Positions 7,119 to 15,547 of a DNA stretch of 64,000 nucleotides are shown in pieces. The stretch comes from Kluyvera sp040932435 (GTDB lineage: Bacteria > Pseudomonadota > Gammaproteobacteria > Enterobacterales > Enterobacteriaceae). The notes below the pieces were generated by a model. It searched no databases. It saw nothing but the letters and a program-made list of their open reading frames with translations, and was not told the DNA's origin. A program made the translations under genes and the position numbers. Location of the stretch: contig NZ_JBFQGA010000008.1 of NCBI RefSeq assembly GCF_040932435.1, positions 1-64,000 of the forward strand, written 5' to 3'. Positions within the stretch are counted from its first letter, which is position 1. Every line of letters begins with the position of its first letter.

Positions 7119-7388
7119 ATGACCCGAATGAGCACAATTTACAGCAGACTTTCATATGGGACGGGAACCGCGTTGACTGGCTGCGGTGTCTCTGCAAAGG
7201 CGTATGCCGAAACAACTAAAGAGGTATCGTGGATGCTTGCCGACAAAGTTGCAGGGCTCGGTTTAAGTGACTGGGCAATTATTGTCGGTATCGCATGCAC
7301 CGTTATTACCTGTGGAGTGAACTGGTATTACCGACGCAAAGAGCGGGAGGATCGGCTTAATGGCTATGTCACTAAAGCTGAGGAATAG
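7119..7388 (+). CDS. S: class II (phage 21-like) holin
   Basis: An 89-residue holin that forms small membrane holes and lets the SAR endolysin become active. It has two hydrophobic segments (about residues 13-31, weak and Gly/Ala rich, and 52-70, strong) and a charged C-terminus (YYRRKEREDR). GGAG lies 8 bases before the ATG. The N-terminus is M-T-R-M, two start codons with an Arg between them, the arrangement that gives lambda and phage 21 a holin and an antiholin. It precedes and slightly overlaps the endolysin gene. Confidence 0.8.
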   Translation: MTRMSTIYSRLSYGTGTALTGCGVSAKAYAETTKEVSWMLADKVAGLGLSDWAIIVGIACTVITCGVNWYYRRKEREDRLNGYVTKAEE

Positions 7389-7932
7389 CGTTATCGCAGC
7401 GGTGCCGGCTGGCGCTATCGCTATTGCCGCATCGCTTATCACCGGCCCGACAGGAGATGATGGGCTGGAAGGTGTTCGATATGTTCCATATCAGGACGTG
7501 GTCGATAAGTGGACAATCTGTTACGGCCATACTGGCAGCGACATCATGTTGGGGAAAACCTACACGGAAGCTGAGTGTAGGGCGTTGCTCAACAAAGATC
7601 TTGCAACCGTAGCGCGTCAGATTAACCCCTACATAAAGGTTCCCATCCCGGAAACCACACGCGGTGCGCTTTATTCGTTCGTTTACAACGTCGGGGCCGG
7701 TAACTTCAAAACCTCCACGCTGCTAAGAACAATCAACCAGGGCGATATTAAAGGCGCATGCGAGCAGTTGCGGCGCTGGACCTATGCTGGTGGCAAAAAG
7801 TGGAAGGGATTAATAACCAGGCGTGAGATTGAGCGGGAAGTTTGCCTGTGGGGTGAGAAACCTCAATATCTGAGTGATGGATACGGGCCGCTTAACCCTG
7901 GCATTCCAGTATCAGTTCCGGGGGTATTTTGA
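7360..7932 (+). CDS. R: SAR endolysin, GH24 lysozyme (phage R21-like)
   Basis: Cleaves peptidoglycan glycan strands. The 190-residue protein has an N-terminal weakly hydrophobic Ala/Gly segment (about residues 9-29), a signal-arrest-release domain that first anchors it in the membrane and later lets go. Catalytic residues follow in the E-x8-D-x5-T pattern: Glu37, Asp46 and Thr52. From ITGP to WKGL it reads nearly like phage 21 R. It overlaps the holin gene by 29 bases, and its TGA overlaps the ATG of the spanin gene at 7932. Confidence 0.93.
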   Translation: MAMSLKLRNSVIAAVPAGAIAIAASLITGPTGDDGLEGVRYVPYQDVVDKWTICYGHTGSDIMLGKTYTEAECRALLNKDLATVARQINPYIKVPIPETTRGALYSFVYNVGAGNFKTSTLLRTINQGDIKGACEQLRRWTYAGGKKWKGLITRREIEREVCLWGEKPQYLSDGYGPLNPGIPVSVPGVF

Positions 7933-8465
7933 TGGTTCCGAAATACCAGATTGTTGTCGCGATTCTGCTGGTGGCCGTTGCATTCATTGCCGGAAACGTA
8001 TGGAGCAATCGCGGCTGGGAACAGAAATGGGCGGAGCGTGATAGCTCCGAGTCTTCGCAGACCGCGAATGCCCAAACCGCCGCCCGCATGATTGAACAAG
8101 GGCGAATTATTGCCCGTGATGAGGCTGTAAAAGATGCACAAGTACAAGCCGCTAAATCTGCTGCTACTGCTACTGGTCTGTCTGCCACTGTTAACCAGTT
8201 GCGCACTGAAGCAAAAAAACTCTCTACCCGCCTGGACGCCGCAAAGCACACCGCAGATCTTGCCGCTACCGTCAGAAGCAAAACAGCCGGAGCCGACGCC
8301 GGAATGCTCGCCAACATGCTCGGAGATATTGCAGCAGAAGCTAAACGATATGCTGGAATCGCTGACGAACGCTATGCCGCCGGGATGACATGTGAACGCA
8401 TTTACGATTCGGTGAGACAGTCGAATAACAGGAAGTGGCAAAAAGCGGGGACGAATCCCCGCTAG
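7932..8465 (+). CDS. Rz: Rz-like i-spanin, DUF2514 family
   Basis: An inner-membrane spanin subunit that helps disrupt the outer membrane at lysis. It has an N-terminal transmembrane segment (about residues 5-24) and a long Ala/Gln-rich periplasmic coiled coil (35-135), as in the DUF2514 proteins that replace Rz in many lambdoid phages. The ATG at 7932 overlaps the endolysin stop (TGATG); the TTG one codon earlier is less likely. The entire Rz1 gene lies inside it in another frame. Confidence 0.85.
   Translation: MVPKYQIVVAILLVAVAFIAGNVWSNRGWEQKWAERDSSESSQTANAQTAARMIEQGRIIARDEAVKDAQVQAAKSAATATGLSATVNQLRTEAKKLSTRLDAAKHTADLAATVRSKTAGADAGMLANMLGDIAAEAKRYAGIADERYAAGMTCERIYDSVRQSNNRKWQKAGTNPR
8134..8388 (+). 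CDS. Rz1: Rz1 o-spanin lipoprotein, nested in Rz
   Basis: An 84-residue lipoprotein in the +1 frame entirely within the Rz-like gene. The signal peptide KYKPLNLLLLLLVCLPLLTSC ends in the lipobox LTSC with Cys23 as the lipidated residue, followed by a Pro-rich stretch (residues 33-58) typical of Rz1. The outer-membrane Rz1 and inner-membrane Rz form the spanin bridge. Full nesting in a DUF2514 gene means each codon of this 255-base stretch is under two constraints. Confidence 0.85.
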   Translation: MHKYKPLNLLLLLLVCLPLLTSCALKQKNSLPAWTPQSTPQILPLPSEAKQPEPTPECSPTCSEILQQKLNDMLESLTNAMPPG

Positions 8466-8468
8466 CTG

Positions 8469-8684
8469 TTAGCCAACTTTGCGATAAGGGTAGCCAGCTT
8501 TTTTGATGTGGGCATCAAAATACTGACCTTTTGACGGTGCATTCATTAGCGCCGTGTGCACGGCAGAAGGAACCCGAGAGTATTGATAAATGCCACTGCT
8601 ATGGAATGCAATTTCCAGCGTTGAAGTGGCCTGGTCATAACCTACTGATTGGAGATTTGAAGATGAAACAGGTTGACGAATCAA
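8469..8684 (-). CDS. KTSC domain protein (antisense to the late operon)
   Basis: A 71-residue protein composed of one KTSC domain: RQPVSSSNLQSVGYD near the start, then LEIAFHSSGIYQYSRVP and SKGQYFDAHIK, the family's signature order. KTSC domains occur alone or fused to lysyl-tRNA synthetases and phage proteins; their molecular role is unknown. It starts at TTG 8684 with GAGGA about 8 bases upstream. It is transcribed against the late operon, ends 3 bases after the spanin gene, and its first 22 bases overlap the start of a gene on the other strand. Confidence 0.8.
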   Translation of the reverse strand: MIRQPVSSSNLQSVGYDQATSTLEIAFHSSGIYQYSRVPSAVHTALMNAPSKGQYFDAHIKKAGYPYRKVG

Positions 8685-8833
8685 AGCAGTTTCCTCGTTT
8701 GAATGGGAAAAGTCCCGAGGAAATCGTAGAGCTATTCAAAGGGTATAACTTTGTCGATGATCATGGTCATCGACTGGATATGTGCCAGGACTTCAAGGAT
8801 TTGGTCGTTCTGGCTAGTGAGGTGCAGAAATAG
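8663..8833 (+). CDS. hypothetical phage protein, 56 aa
   Basis: MKQVDESKQFPRLNGKSPEEIVELFK begins at ATG 8663 with GGAG 9 bases upstream. The product is a small acidic protein with the look of a helical regulatory protein. It is oriented with the late genes, and its 5' end overlaps the 5' end of the opposite-strand KTSC gene. The upstream open frame is only the antisense of that gene. No function recognised. Confidence 0.55.
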   Translation: MKQVDESKQFPRLNGKSPEEIVELFKGYNFVDDHGHRLDMCQDFKDLVVLASEVQK

Positions 8834-8889
8834 CATTACAGAAGCTCTTCACTGAGGGGCTTCGATAATGAAATCCTGAGGTAATAAAA

Positions 8890-9261
8890 ATGGCAAAAAC
8901 AAAATGGCCTAAGTTACCGCGCTTTTTCGTTCCGTTGTTTCACTGTGCGAATGTGTATCTGTGTCGGTCAAAAGAGGAATGGCAGCAGGCAGAAAAAGCG
9001 CTTGGTGTCTCCCTGGCTGACGTAAGCATGTTCAACGGCGCGTGCCGCCATTTTTTCGATGATGTAACAGGTGAAAACGTTTATCTGATTGGTGTTTTCG
9101 ATAACAGCGTTAGTACCCTTGTTCACGAATGCGCTCATGCAACGTTTTACTGCTGCAATGATGTTGGTGTGACAATCGACACTGGAACGGCAAACGAAAC
9201 CTACTGCTATCTGCTCGACAGAATGTTTTCGGCATTTTTGCCGTATATAAAACAGGATTAA
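8890..9261 (+). CDS. putative HExxH metallopeptidase-like phage protein
   Basis: A 123-residue protein with an HECAH zinc-binding motif (TLVHECAHATFY, about residues 77-88), preceded by a beta-strand region. A Glu in ANETYCYLL, about 20 residues later, could be the third zinc ligand. The arrangement resembles minimal gluzincin or SprT-like domains. The role in the phage is unknown. It is followed after 3 bases by a second HExxH gene, and both lie just before the terminase genes. Confidence 0.55.
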   Translation: MAKTKWPKLPRFFVPLFHCANVYLCRSKEEWQQAEKALGVSLADVSMFNGACRHFFDDVTGENVYLIGVFDNSVSTLVHECAHATFYCCNDVGVTIDTGTANETYCYLLDRMFSAFLPYIKQD

Positions 9262-9264
9262 CTC

Positions 9265-9903
9265 ATGGTGAACGAAGACGAGCGCAGGCCACTTCCACCA
9301 GTTAATTTCATTGGCCCTGATAACTGGCAGCCCTACACCAGATTGATCCCCGCCAATGAAGTGCATGACTGGATAAGCCATCAAATCCTCAGCGATAGCG
9401 GAAGCATCCATAACCCAGACCACGCCCATTTAATGGAAGCTGATTTGTGTTTTATGTGGGCTTCTGACTCATTCGCGAAGAAAGGGCGCTACGTTCTCGG
9501 ACAGGCCGAACAGGTAATGCTCCGCGCTGGTGGATGGCAGAAAGCCAGAATGGAACAGCAGATGTACGAATGGTTCGGGCGCATTCCGAAGTTCATCATC
9601 ACGCTGGCAGCGGATTACTGTACGCAATGCAGCGACCTTGAATTCTGCGCCCTGGTAGAGCATGAGCTTTACCACATTGCCAAGGCCACCGATGATTTCG
9701 GCGCACCTAAGTTCAACAAAGAGACCGGGCAGCCAGTTCTCACATTGCGCGGCCACGATGTCGAAGAGTTTGTCGGTGTAGTACGTCGATACGGGGCGAG
9801 CACTGACGTGCAAGAGCTGGTGGACGCAGCCAATCAACCTGCAGAGGTGGCAAAACTTAACATCGCCAGAGCATGCGGGACGTGCATGCTGAAACTGGCT
9901 TAA
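9265..9903 (+). CDS. putative phage metallopeptidase (HELYH)
   Basis: A 212-residue protein with HELYH (ALVEHELYHIAKA, about residues 129-141) and a downstream HDVEEFVGVVRRYG segment that can supply a third ligand. It matches my memory of the 'putative phage metallopeptidase' domain family found upstream of terminases. It stands 3 bases after the other HExxH gene, with which it is probably co-translated. Substrate unknown; a capsid-maturation role is only a guess. Confidence 0.65.
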   Translation: MVNEDERRPLPPVNFIGPDNWQPYTRLIPANEVHDWISHQILSDSGSIHNPDHAHLMEADLCFMWASDSFAKKGRYVLGQAEQVMLRAGGWQKARMEQQMYEWFGRIPKFIITLAADYCTQCSDLEFCALVEHELYHIAKATDDFGAPKFNKETGQPVLTLRGHDVEEFVGVVRRYGASTDVQELVDAANQPAEVAKLNIARACGTCMLKLA

Positions 9904-9934
9904 ATACTGGACTGTATAAGACGAATGGTGATTT

Positions 9935-10423
9935 ATGGCTGCATTAAAACCTGATGTGAAAGCCTTCATCATTCAGTCGCTTGCGTGTTATGACACGCCA
10001 TCGCAGGTGGTCGAGGCTGTCCAAAAAGAATTCGGGATCAATATAACCCGACAACAGGCCGAATCTCACGACCCTACGAAGGCCAGCGGTAAGACGCTCG
10101 CAAAAAAGTGGGTCGAACTTTTCAACGCTACCCGTAAACGATTCCAGAATGAGATCGGTGACATCCCGATCGCCAATAAGGCATATCGGCTGCGTGTACT
10201 CGACAGGATGGCTACGAAAGCAGAGGGAATGAAAAACATGGCCCTTACTGCCGCCCTGATGGAGCAGGCGGCCAAGGAAGTTGGCGATGCTTACACGAAC
10301 AAACAAAAAGTAGAGCAAATAGTGGTTGCCACTCATAACGTTATGCCGGTCCCATCCTGCGATAACGTGAATGAGTGGGAAGCAGCAGCGCAGAAGCAGC
10401 AGAGCGAGGTTCTTGGTGGATGA
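9935..10423 (+). CDS. terminase small subunit, DUF2280 family
   Basis: The small terminase subunit recognises phage DNA and feeds it to the packaging motor. The 162-residue product starts MAALKPDVKAFIIQSLACYDTPSQV, which forms a helix-turn-helix-like N-terminus (about residues 5-40) as in DUF2280 proteins, followed by an oligomerising helical region. Its stop overlaps the large subunit start (ATGA at 10420), supporting coupled translation. Confidence 0.78.
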   Translation: MAALKPDVKAFIIQSLACYDTPSQVVEAVQKEFGINITRQQAESHDPTKASGKTLAKKWVELFNATRKRFQNEIGDIPIANKAYRLRVLDRMATKAEGMKNMALTAALMEQAAKEVGDAYTNKQKVEQIVVATHNVMPVPSCDNVNEWEAAAQKQQSEVLGG

Positions 10424-11991
10424 ATTACAAAGCCGTCTGGAAACCCTTGCCGGGATCGCAATCGCTCTCCCTGAGCTGTCCATGTAACGAAATTCTCTAC
10501 GAGGGCACGCGCGGGCCGGGTAAAACTGCCGCGCAGCTGGCGCGCTTTCGTCGTCTGGTTGGTCTGGGCTATGGTTCGTTCTGGCGCGGTGTCATTTTCG
10601 ATACCGAGTATAAGAACCTCACCGATATCATTACCCAGTCAAAGCGTATGTACCGCCTGTTTAACGACGGTGCACGCTATCTGGCGTCAGCATCTGAGCT
10701 ACGATGGGTGTGGCCTACCGGCGAAGAGCTGCTGTTCCGATTCGGGAAAGAAGAGGGCGATTACTGGGACTACCACGGTCAGGAATTCCCGTTCATCGGC
10801 TTCAACGAGCTTACCAAGCAGCAATCTGCAGAGTTTTACGAAATGATGTTCTCCTGCCGACGTTCGTCGTTCCGGCCAGAGAACTATCCGCTGGCGGATG
10901 GTAGCCTGCTTAAACCGATCCCCCTGGAGACGTTCAGCACCACTAACCCGTTTGGTATTGGCCATACTTGGGTGAAGAAGCGCTTCATTGAGCCAGCACC
11001 ACGCGGCACCATCATTCGCGAAACGCAGAAGGTGTTTAACCCGCAGACCGAACGAGAAGAGGACGTGACGCTTACCCGCGTTGCGATTCACGGCTCGTTC
11101 AAAGAGAACCCGTATCTCGATCCCCAGTACATCGCAACGCTGATGGCCATCAAAGACCCTAATCGCCGCAAAGCGTGGGTAGAGGGCTCGTGGGACGTCA
11201 CCAGCGGCGGACGCTTTGACCACCTGTGGAATGCATCGCTACACGTTATTAAGCCTTTCCGTATCCCGGATAGCTGGACGGTTGACCGCTCCCATGACTG
11301 GGGCGAGTCGAAACCCTTCTCAAACCTCTGGTGGGCACGCGCCGACGGCACCGCCGCAGAACTGCCTGACGGCCGCCAGTTCTGCCCGCCTGCCGGTTCG
11401 CTGATTCTGATTGGCGAGTGGTACGGCTGTCCGCCGGACGAACTGAACAAAGGCCTGAATATGTCATCCACCAACGTCGCCAAAGGCGTGGCGTGGGTCG
11501 ATAAACGGCTGGTGGGAGAAGAACTGGCGGAACCCGAAGAAATAAAGCTCAACGGGGTTACGCAGGGGCAGCTGAATATCATGCCCGGCATCTGCAAGAA
11601 AATTGTTCCAGGCCCTGCAGATGGCGCTATTTACAACACCGGCGATGATGAGCTCTCCATTGCACAGAAGATGGAATCGCAGGGCGTTAAATGGGTCCCA
11701 TCCAATAAGAAGCCGGGATCGCGCGTGAACGGTGCTGCCCTTTTTGCTGACATGCTCGAGGCTGTCATTGAAGGTAAGAAACTGGAGTCAGGCACGCCTG
11801 AGAAACCTGCGTTCTACGTGTTTGACTACTGCCGGGGTTGGATAAGCCGTGTTCCGGTGCTCGTTCGCGACAGTAAGAACCCTGACGACGTAGACACGCA
11901 GCAGGAAGACCACGACTGGGATGGTACCCGCTACGCCGTGCTGCATTCACCGCCGAAGAAAGTCGGCAAAGTCACCAACCTACGGATTTAA
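10420..11991 (+). CDS. terminase large subunit
   Basis: The ATP-driven packaging motor and nuclease. The 523-residue product has Walker A GTRGPGKT (residues 29-36), a Walker B-like FPFIGFNEL (about 124-132) with the catalytic Glu in NE, and an acidic C-terminal half that should hold the RNase H-like nuclease (DRSHDWGE about 287-294). The ATG at 10420 is preferred; the frame is open 45 bases further left. It is followed by the portal gene after 4 bases. Confidence 0.88.
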   Translation: MNYKAVWKPLPGSQSLSLSCPCNEILYEGTRGPGKTAAQLARFRRLVGLGYGSFWRGVIFDTEYKNLTDIITQSKRMYRLFNDGARYLASASELRWVWPTGEELLFRFGKEEGDYWDYHGQEFPFIGFNELTKQQSAEFYEMMFSCRRSSFRPENYPLADGSLLKPIPLETFSTTNPFGIGHTWVKKRFIEPAPRGTIIRETQKVFNPQTEREEDVTLTRVAIHGSFKENPYLDPQYIATLMAIKDPNRRKAWVEGSWDVTSGGRFDHLWNASLHVIKPFRIPDSWTVDRSHDWGESKPFSNLWWARADGTAAELPDGRQFCPPAGSLILIGEWYGCPPDELNKGLNMSSTNVAKGVAWVDKRLVGEELAEPEEIKLNGVTQGQLNIMPGICKKIVPGPADGAIYNTGDDELSIAQKMESQGVKWVPSNKKPGSRVNGAALFADMLEAVIEGKKLESGTPEKPAFYVFDYCRGWISRVPVLVRDSKNPDDVDTQQEDHDWDGTRYAVLHSPPKKVGKVTNLRI

Positions 11992-11995
11992 AACC

Positions 11996-13399
11996 ATGCC
12001 TGACATTTCTACACCCAATCTGGACTATGGGAACATGGTGCAGGCGTGGGATATCAACGACGCCTTGATGGGCGGCACGCTGTATATGCGCCAGCTTGGT
12101 GAGGCTTATCTGCCGCGCTGGCCAAAAGAGGACAAAGAGGATTACAAAAAGCGCCTGGCTGTGGCCACGCTTCTTCCTGCCTACGAAGAGACCATCAACC
12201 AGAACGTTGGCCGCGTATTCGCTGAGCCGATCCAACTGGGCGAGAACGTCCCGGATGCGCTGCGCGAATTTGCGAGGAACGTGGATCTTGAAGGCAGTCG
12301 CCTCGATGTATGGGCACAGGCGTTCTTCAGCCTGGCGATGCAGTACGGTCTGTCCCACGCGCTGGTGGACTACCCCCGGGTCGATGCCGAGCAGGTAAAG
12401 ACCAAGGCTGATGAAAAGGCCACCGGAGCGCGTCCCTATGTGACGATGCTGAATCCCCGCCAGGTGATCGGCTGGAAGTCGACGATGACCGGCGGCAAGG
12501 TGCAGCTCACTGCGTTGCGCATCAAAGAGGTGGTGGTCGAAGATGGTGACGACTTTGGGCAGACCAAGGTTGAGCAGATTCGACTGCTGACGCCCGGGAA
12601 GGTGCAGATTTACCGCAAGGCCACTGGTGCCGATGGTCAGGTGAACTGGGCGCTGCATGAAGAGTGGCAGACCTCCCGCCGAGATATCACCCTGGTCACG
12701 CTCTACACCAAACGTACCGGGTTTATGTGTGGTTCACCGCCGCTGCTCAACATGGCGCTGCTGAACGTTAAGCACTGGCAGAGCCAGAGCGAGCAGGACA
12801 ACATTCTGCATGTCGCACGGGTGCCTCTGCTGACGGTATTTGGCCTTGGGGATGGTGAGGAGTTGGTTATCGGCTCTTCCTCTGCAACTCAGTTCTCCGA
12901 CAGGCAGAAACAAGGGCTCGAATACGTCGAGCATACTGGCTCATCCATTGGTGCTGGCAAAGATTCGCTGACTGACCTGGTGGAACAGATGCGCCAGGCG
13001 GGCGCGAAGCTGCTGCGCACTGACAACACCTCGACCAAGTCTGTTGACCAGACATCGGAAGAGAAGATGCAGGAGCAGTCGCCGCTCTACACCATGGCAA
13101 CCAGCCTCGAGGATGCAATCGACAACATCCTGCAAATTATGGCTGAGTACATCGGTGAGAAGGATGGCGGCAGCGTCGATGTCCGCACTGAACTGGATGT
13201 CGAATCGAAGGAGTTCAACCCGCCGGCGGCGCTGGCTATTCAGTCGTTGCGCCAGGGTGGTGACCTCCGCCGTGTCGACGCGATTAAGGCGCTGCAGAAG
13301 CTCAACCTGATTGACGCTGACGCAGATCCCGATGTGGTGCTGAGCGAACTGCTGGCTGAATCGGCCACGCTGAGCGAACCGCCGACTGGCGAGGTGTGA
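11996..13399 (+). CDS. portal-like protein, DUF4055 family
   Basis: A 467-residue protein in the slot of the portal, the dodecameric ring through which DNA enters the head. It resembles DUF4055 phage proteins: an N-terminal MGGTLYMRQLGEAYLPRWP, a DYPRVD segment after LSHALV, and a C-terminal region rich in Gln/Glu helices. The ATG at 11996 follows the terminase stop by 4 bases; the longer frame is not supported. The minor head gene begins just after its end. Confidence 0.75.
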   Translation: MPDISTPNLDYGNMVQAWDINDALMGGTLYMRQLGEAYLPRWPKEDKEDYKKRLAVATLLPAYEETINQNVGRVFAEPIQLGENVPDALREFARNVDLEGSRLDVWAQAFFSLAMQYGLSHALVDYPRVDAEQVKTKADEKATGARPYVTMLNPRQVIGWKSTMTGGKVQLTALRIKEVVVEDGDDFGQTKVEQIRLLTPGKVQIYRKATGADGQVNWALHEEWQTSRRDITLVTLYTKRTGFMCGSPPLLNMALLNVKHWQSQSEQDNILHVARVPLLTVFGLGDGEELVIGSSSATQFSDRQKQGLEYVEHTGSSIGAGKDSLTDLVEQMRQAGAKLLRTDNTSTKSVDQTSEEKMQEQSPLYTMATSLEDAIDNILQIMAEYIGEKDGGSVDVRTELDVESKEFNPPAALAIQSLRQGGDLRRVDAIKALQKLNLIDADADPDVVLSELLAESATLSEPPTGEV

Positions 13400-13400
13400 T

Positions 13401-14507
13401 ATGGCCCGGTCCGTTAACGATCGCCTGCAGGACGAGACCATAGCCCACGGGCTTTATGTGACCCGCTATGGTAATGGCGTTGCCCGGCGCATGTTGTCGC
13501 TGCTGAACAAGCTGGACGCCGACCTGGCCGCAAAGTTGCTAGTGCTGCTGGACGGCAAGCGTGCCGACACCTACAGCGCCCGCCGCCTCGCTTCGCTGCT
13601 GGCTGGCGTACGCGACCTGAACCAACAGGCCTACGAACCGGTCAATGATGCGCTGGCACGGGAACTGACGCGCTACGTTGAGTATGAGGCCGGGTATCAG
13701 TTGGACCTGTTCAACAGCATCATCCCTGAGCAGATACTGAAACACGTTCCGCTTCAAAGCATCGCACCCGAGCAGGTTTATGCCGCAGCAGTGGCGCAGC
13801 CTTTCCAGGGGCGATTGTTAAAAGAGTGGGGCCAGAAACTCGAGTCGGATCGGCTGGACAAAATCACCAACGCTGTGCGCTCAGGGTTCTTACAGGGCGA
13901 AACGGTAGAGCAGATTGTCCGGCGCGTTGCCGGCACACCGCAGCGTAATCGCGAGGATGGGGTAATCAATACCTCTCGCCGTGACCTGGCTGTAGTGACG
14001 CGCACGGCGGTGAACCATATGGCCGCCTCGGCGCGTCAGGACTTCGCCATGGCAAACAGCGATATCGTGAAAGCCAAACAGTGGTCATCCACGCTCGACA
14101 CGCATACCAGTCAGTGGTGCATCATTCGCGACCGCAAACTCTACTCGCTGGATGGCAAACCGCTGGGGCATGTTGTTCCGTATCTGCGCGGGCCCGGCAA
14201 AATCCACTTCTGCTGCCGCTCCGGTGAAATCCTGCTCACGAAATCGTGGGAAGAATTGCAGATAGCGTCAGGCGAGCTGAGCAGCGCCACACGCGCATCA
14301 ATGGATGGCCAAGTACCAGCGCATACCAGTTATGCCGACTGGCTAACCCGGCAGCCGTACGCGCGACAGGAGCAGGTGCTGGGCGTTACCCGCGCCATGA
14401 TGCTTCGGGACGGAAAAATCACCGTGCCGGAGATGTTTAACGATGCCGGGGAGTTTCTCACCCTGGACGAACTGCGTCGCGTGGATGCGTCGGCGTTCGA
14501 GGGTTAA
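13401..14507 (+). CDS. minor head protein (SPP1 gp7 / Mu F-like)
   Basis: A 368-residue head morphogenesis protein. The middle segment VVTRTAVNHMAASARQDFA...AKQWSSTLDTHTSQWC (about residues 195-235) and the HFCCRSGEILL stretch further on are the conserved Cys-containing core of the Mu F-like family. Such proteins enter the prohead with the portal or contribute to DNA ejection. It starts 2 bases after the portal stop. Confidence 0.75.
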   Translation: MARSVNDRLQDETIAHGLYVTRYGNGVARRMLSLLNKLDADLAAKLLVLLDGKRADTYSARRLASLLAGVRDLNQQAYEPVNDALARELTRYVEYEAGYQLDLFNSIIPEQILKHVPLQSIAPEQVYAAAVAQPFQGRLLKEWGQKLESDRLDKITNAVRSGFLQGETVEQIVRRVAGTPQRNREDGVINTSRRDLAVVTRTAVNHMAASARQDFAMANSDIVKAKQWSSTLDTHTSQWCIIRDRKLYSLDGKPLGHVVPYLRGPGKIHFCCRSGEILLTKSWEELQIASGELSSATRASMDGQVPAHTSYADWLTRQPYARQEQVLGVTRAMMLRDGKITVPEMFNDAGEFLTLDELRRVDASAFEG

Positions 14508-14509
14508 CC

Positions 14510-14653
14510 ATGCAAATCGAAAAAGACAAAACTGTCACCCTGACTGAGGCTGAGCGCAAATTCATCATGATGGCGATGATTGCCTATGCCTTATCTGGTG
14601 AGCCATCAGAAGAAGATGCTAAAACCGCAGAGCAAATAATCAATAAGCTCTGA
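14510..14653 (+). CDS. small phage protein, 47 aa
   Basis: MQIEKDKTVTLTEAERKFIM opens a 47-residue acidic protein, probably two helices. It begins 3 bases after the minor head gene stop and ends just before an intrinsic terminator. No family recognised, but the position and clean coding pattern support it. Confidence 0.55.
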   Translation: MQIEKDKTVTLTEAERKFIMMAMIAYALSGEPSEEDAKTAEQIINKL

Positions 14654-14672
14654 GCATTGCAACATTGAAATC

Positions 14673-14698
14673 AAGGCTGCCTCCGGGCGGCCTTTTTT
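14673..14698 (+). terminator. intrinsic terminator between minor head and scaffold genes
   Basis: AAGGCTGCC and GGGCGGCCTT-type arms (14673-14694) form a 9-pair stem with a TCCG loop, followed by six T. Confidence 0.85.
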
Positions 14699-14778
14699 AT
14701 GCCTGCCGCTGAGCGGATGCGACGCGGTGACCGGGTCGGATGACCTATTACCAATGGCCGGAAGGCTGGAGCAAAACA

Positions 14779-15531
14779 ATGAAACTCAAACTTGATGCTA
14801 ACGGCAATGTGGTCGTTGAAAACGGTATGCCTGTGTACGTCCATGACGACGGCAAAGAAATTCCGTTCGACGCGGTCGCAGCGATGACCAAAATCACCTC
14901 ACTGAATGGTGAAGCGAAAACTCACCGTGAGGCGAAGGAAGCGGCGGAAGCCGGTCTCGCCAAATTCGCTGGCATCACCGACCCGACCAAGGCGCTTGAA
15001 GCCCTGGAAATGATGACCAAAATCGACCAGAAGAAGCTGATCGACGCTGGTGCCGTTGACCAGGTGAAAGCCGAAATCACCAAGGCATTCCAGCAGCAGT
15101 TAGACGAAGCGAACGGCAAGAGCCAGACACTGGAGACTCAGCTTTATAACGAGATGATTGGCGGCCGTTTCGGTGGCTCGAAGTTCATCTCCGAAAAGAT
15201 GGCTATCCCGTCTGAATTCGTGCGTTCCCACTTTGGGAAGAACTTCAAAATCGAAGACGGCAAGGTCGTGGCGTACGACGGGCAGGGCAACAAAGTGTTC
15301 TCCCGTACTAAGCCCGGCGAATTGGCTGGCTTTGACGAAGCGCTGGAATCTCTGGTCGAGTTGCATCCGCAGAAAGACTACATCCTCAAAGCGTCCGGTA
15401 ATAGCGGCGGTGGTTCTCACCAATCGCAGCATCAGGCCGGGCAAAAAACCATGAAACGCGCTGCTTTTGACGCTCTGGATGGTGCCGGAAAGCAAGCGGC
15501 ACTCAAAGACAGCGTCAGCATCGTTGATTAA
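14779..15531 (+). CDS. putative scaffolding protein
   Basis: A 250-residue protein immediately before the coat gene, where scaffolds are encoded. The middle is a helical, Lys/Glu/Ala-rich coiled coil (THREAKEAAEAGLAKF, LDEANGKSQTLETQL) and the C-terminus is a short basic helix after a Gly/Ser/Gln linker, as in P22-like and DUF6651 scaffolds. The start at 14779 has GGAG 8 bases upstream; the frame begins earlier at 14740. Confidence 0.65.
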   Translation: MKLKLDANGNVVVENGMPVYVHDDGKEIPFDAVAAMTKITSLNGEAKTHREAKEAAEAGLAKFAGITDPTKALEALEMMTKIDQKKLIDAGAVDQVKAEITKAFQQQLDEANGKSQTLETQLYNEMIGGRFGGSKFISEKMAIPSEFVRSHFGKNFKIEDGKVVAYDGQGNKVFSRTKPGELAGFDEALESLVELHPQKDYILKASGNSGGGSHQSQHQAGQKTMKRAAFDALDGAGKQAALKDSVSIVD

Positions 15532-15547
15532 TCGAAAGGAGCCATAA

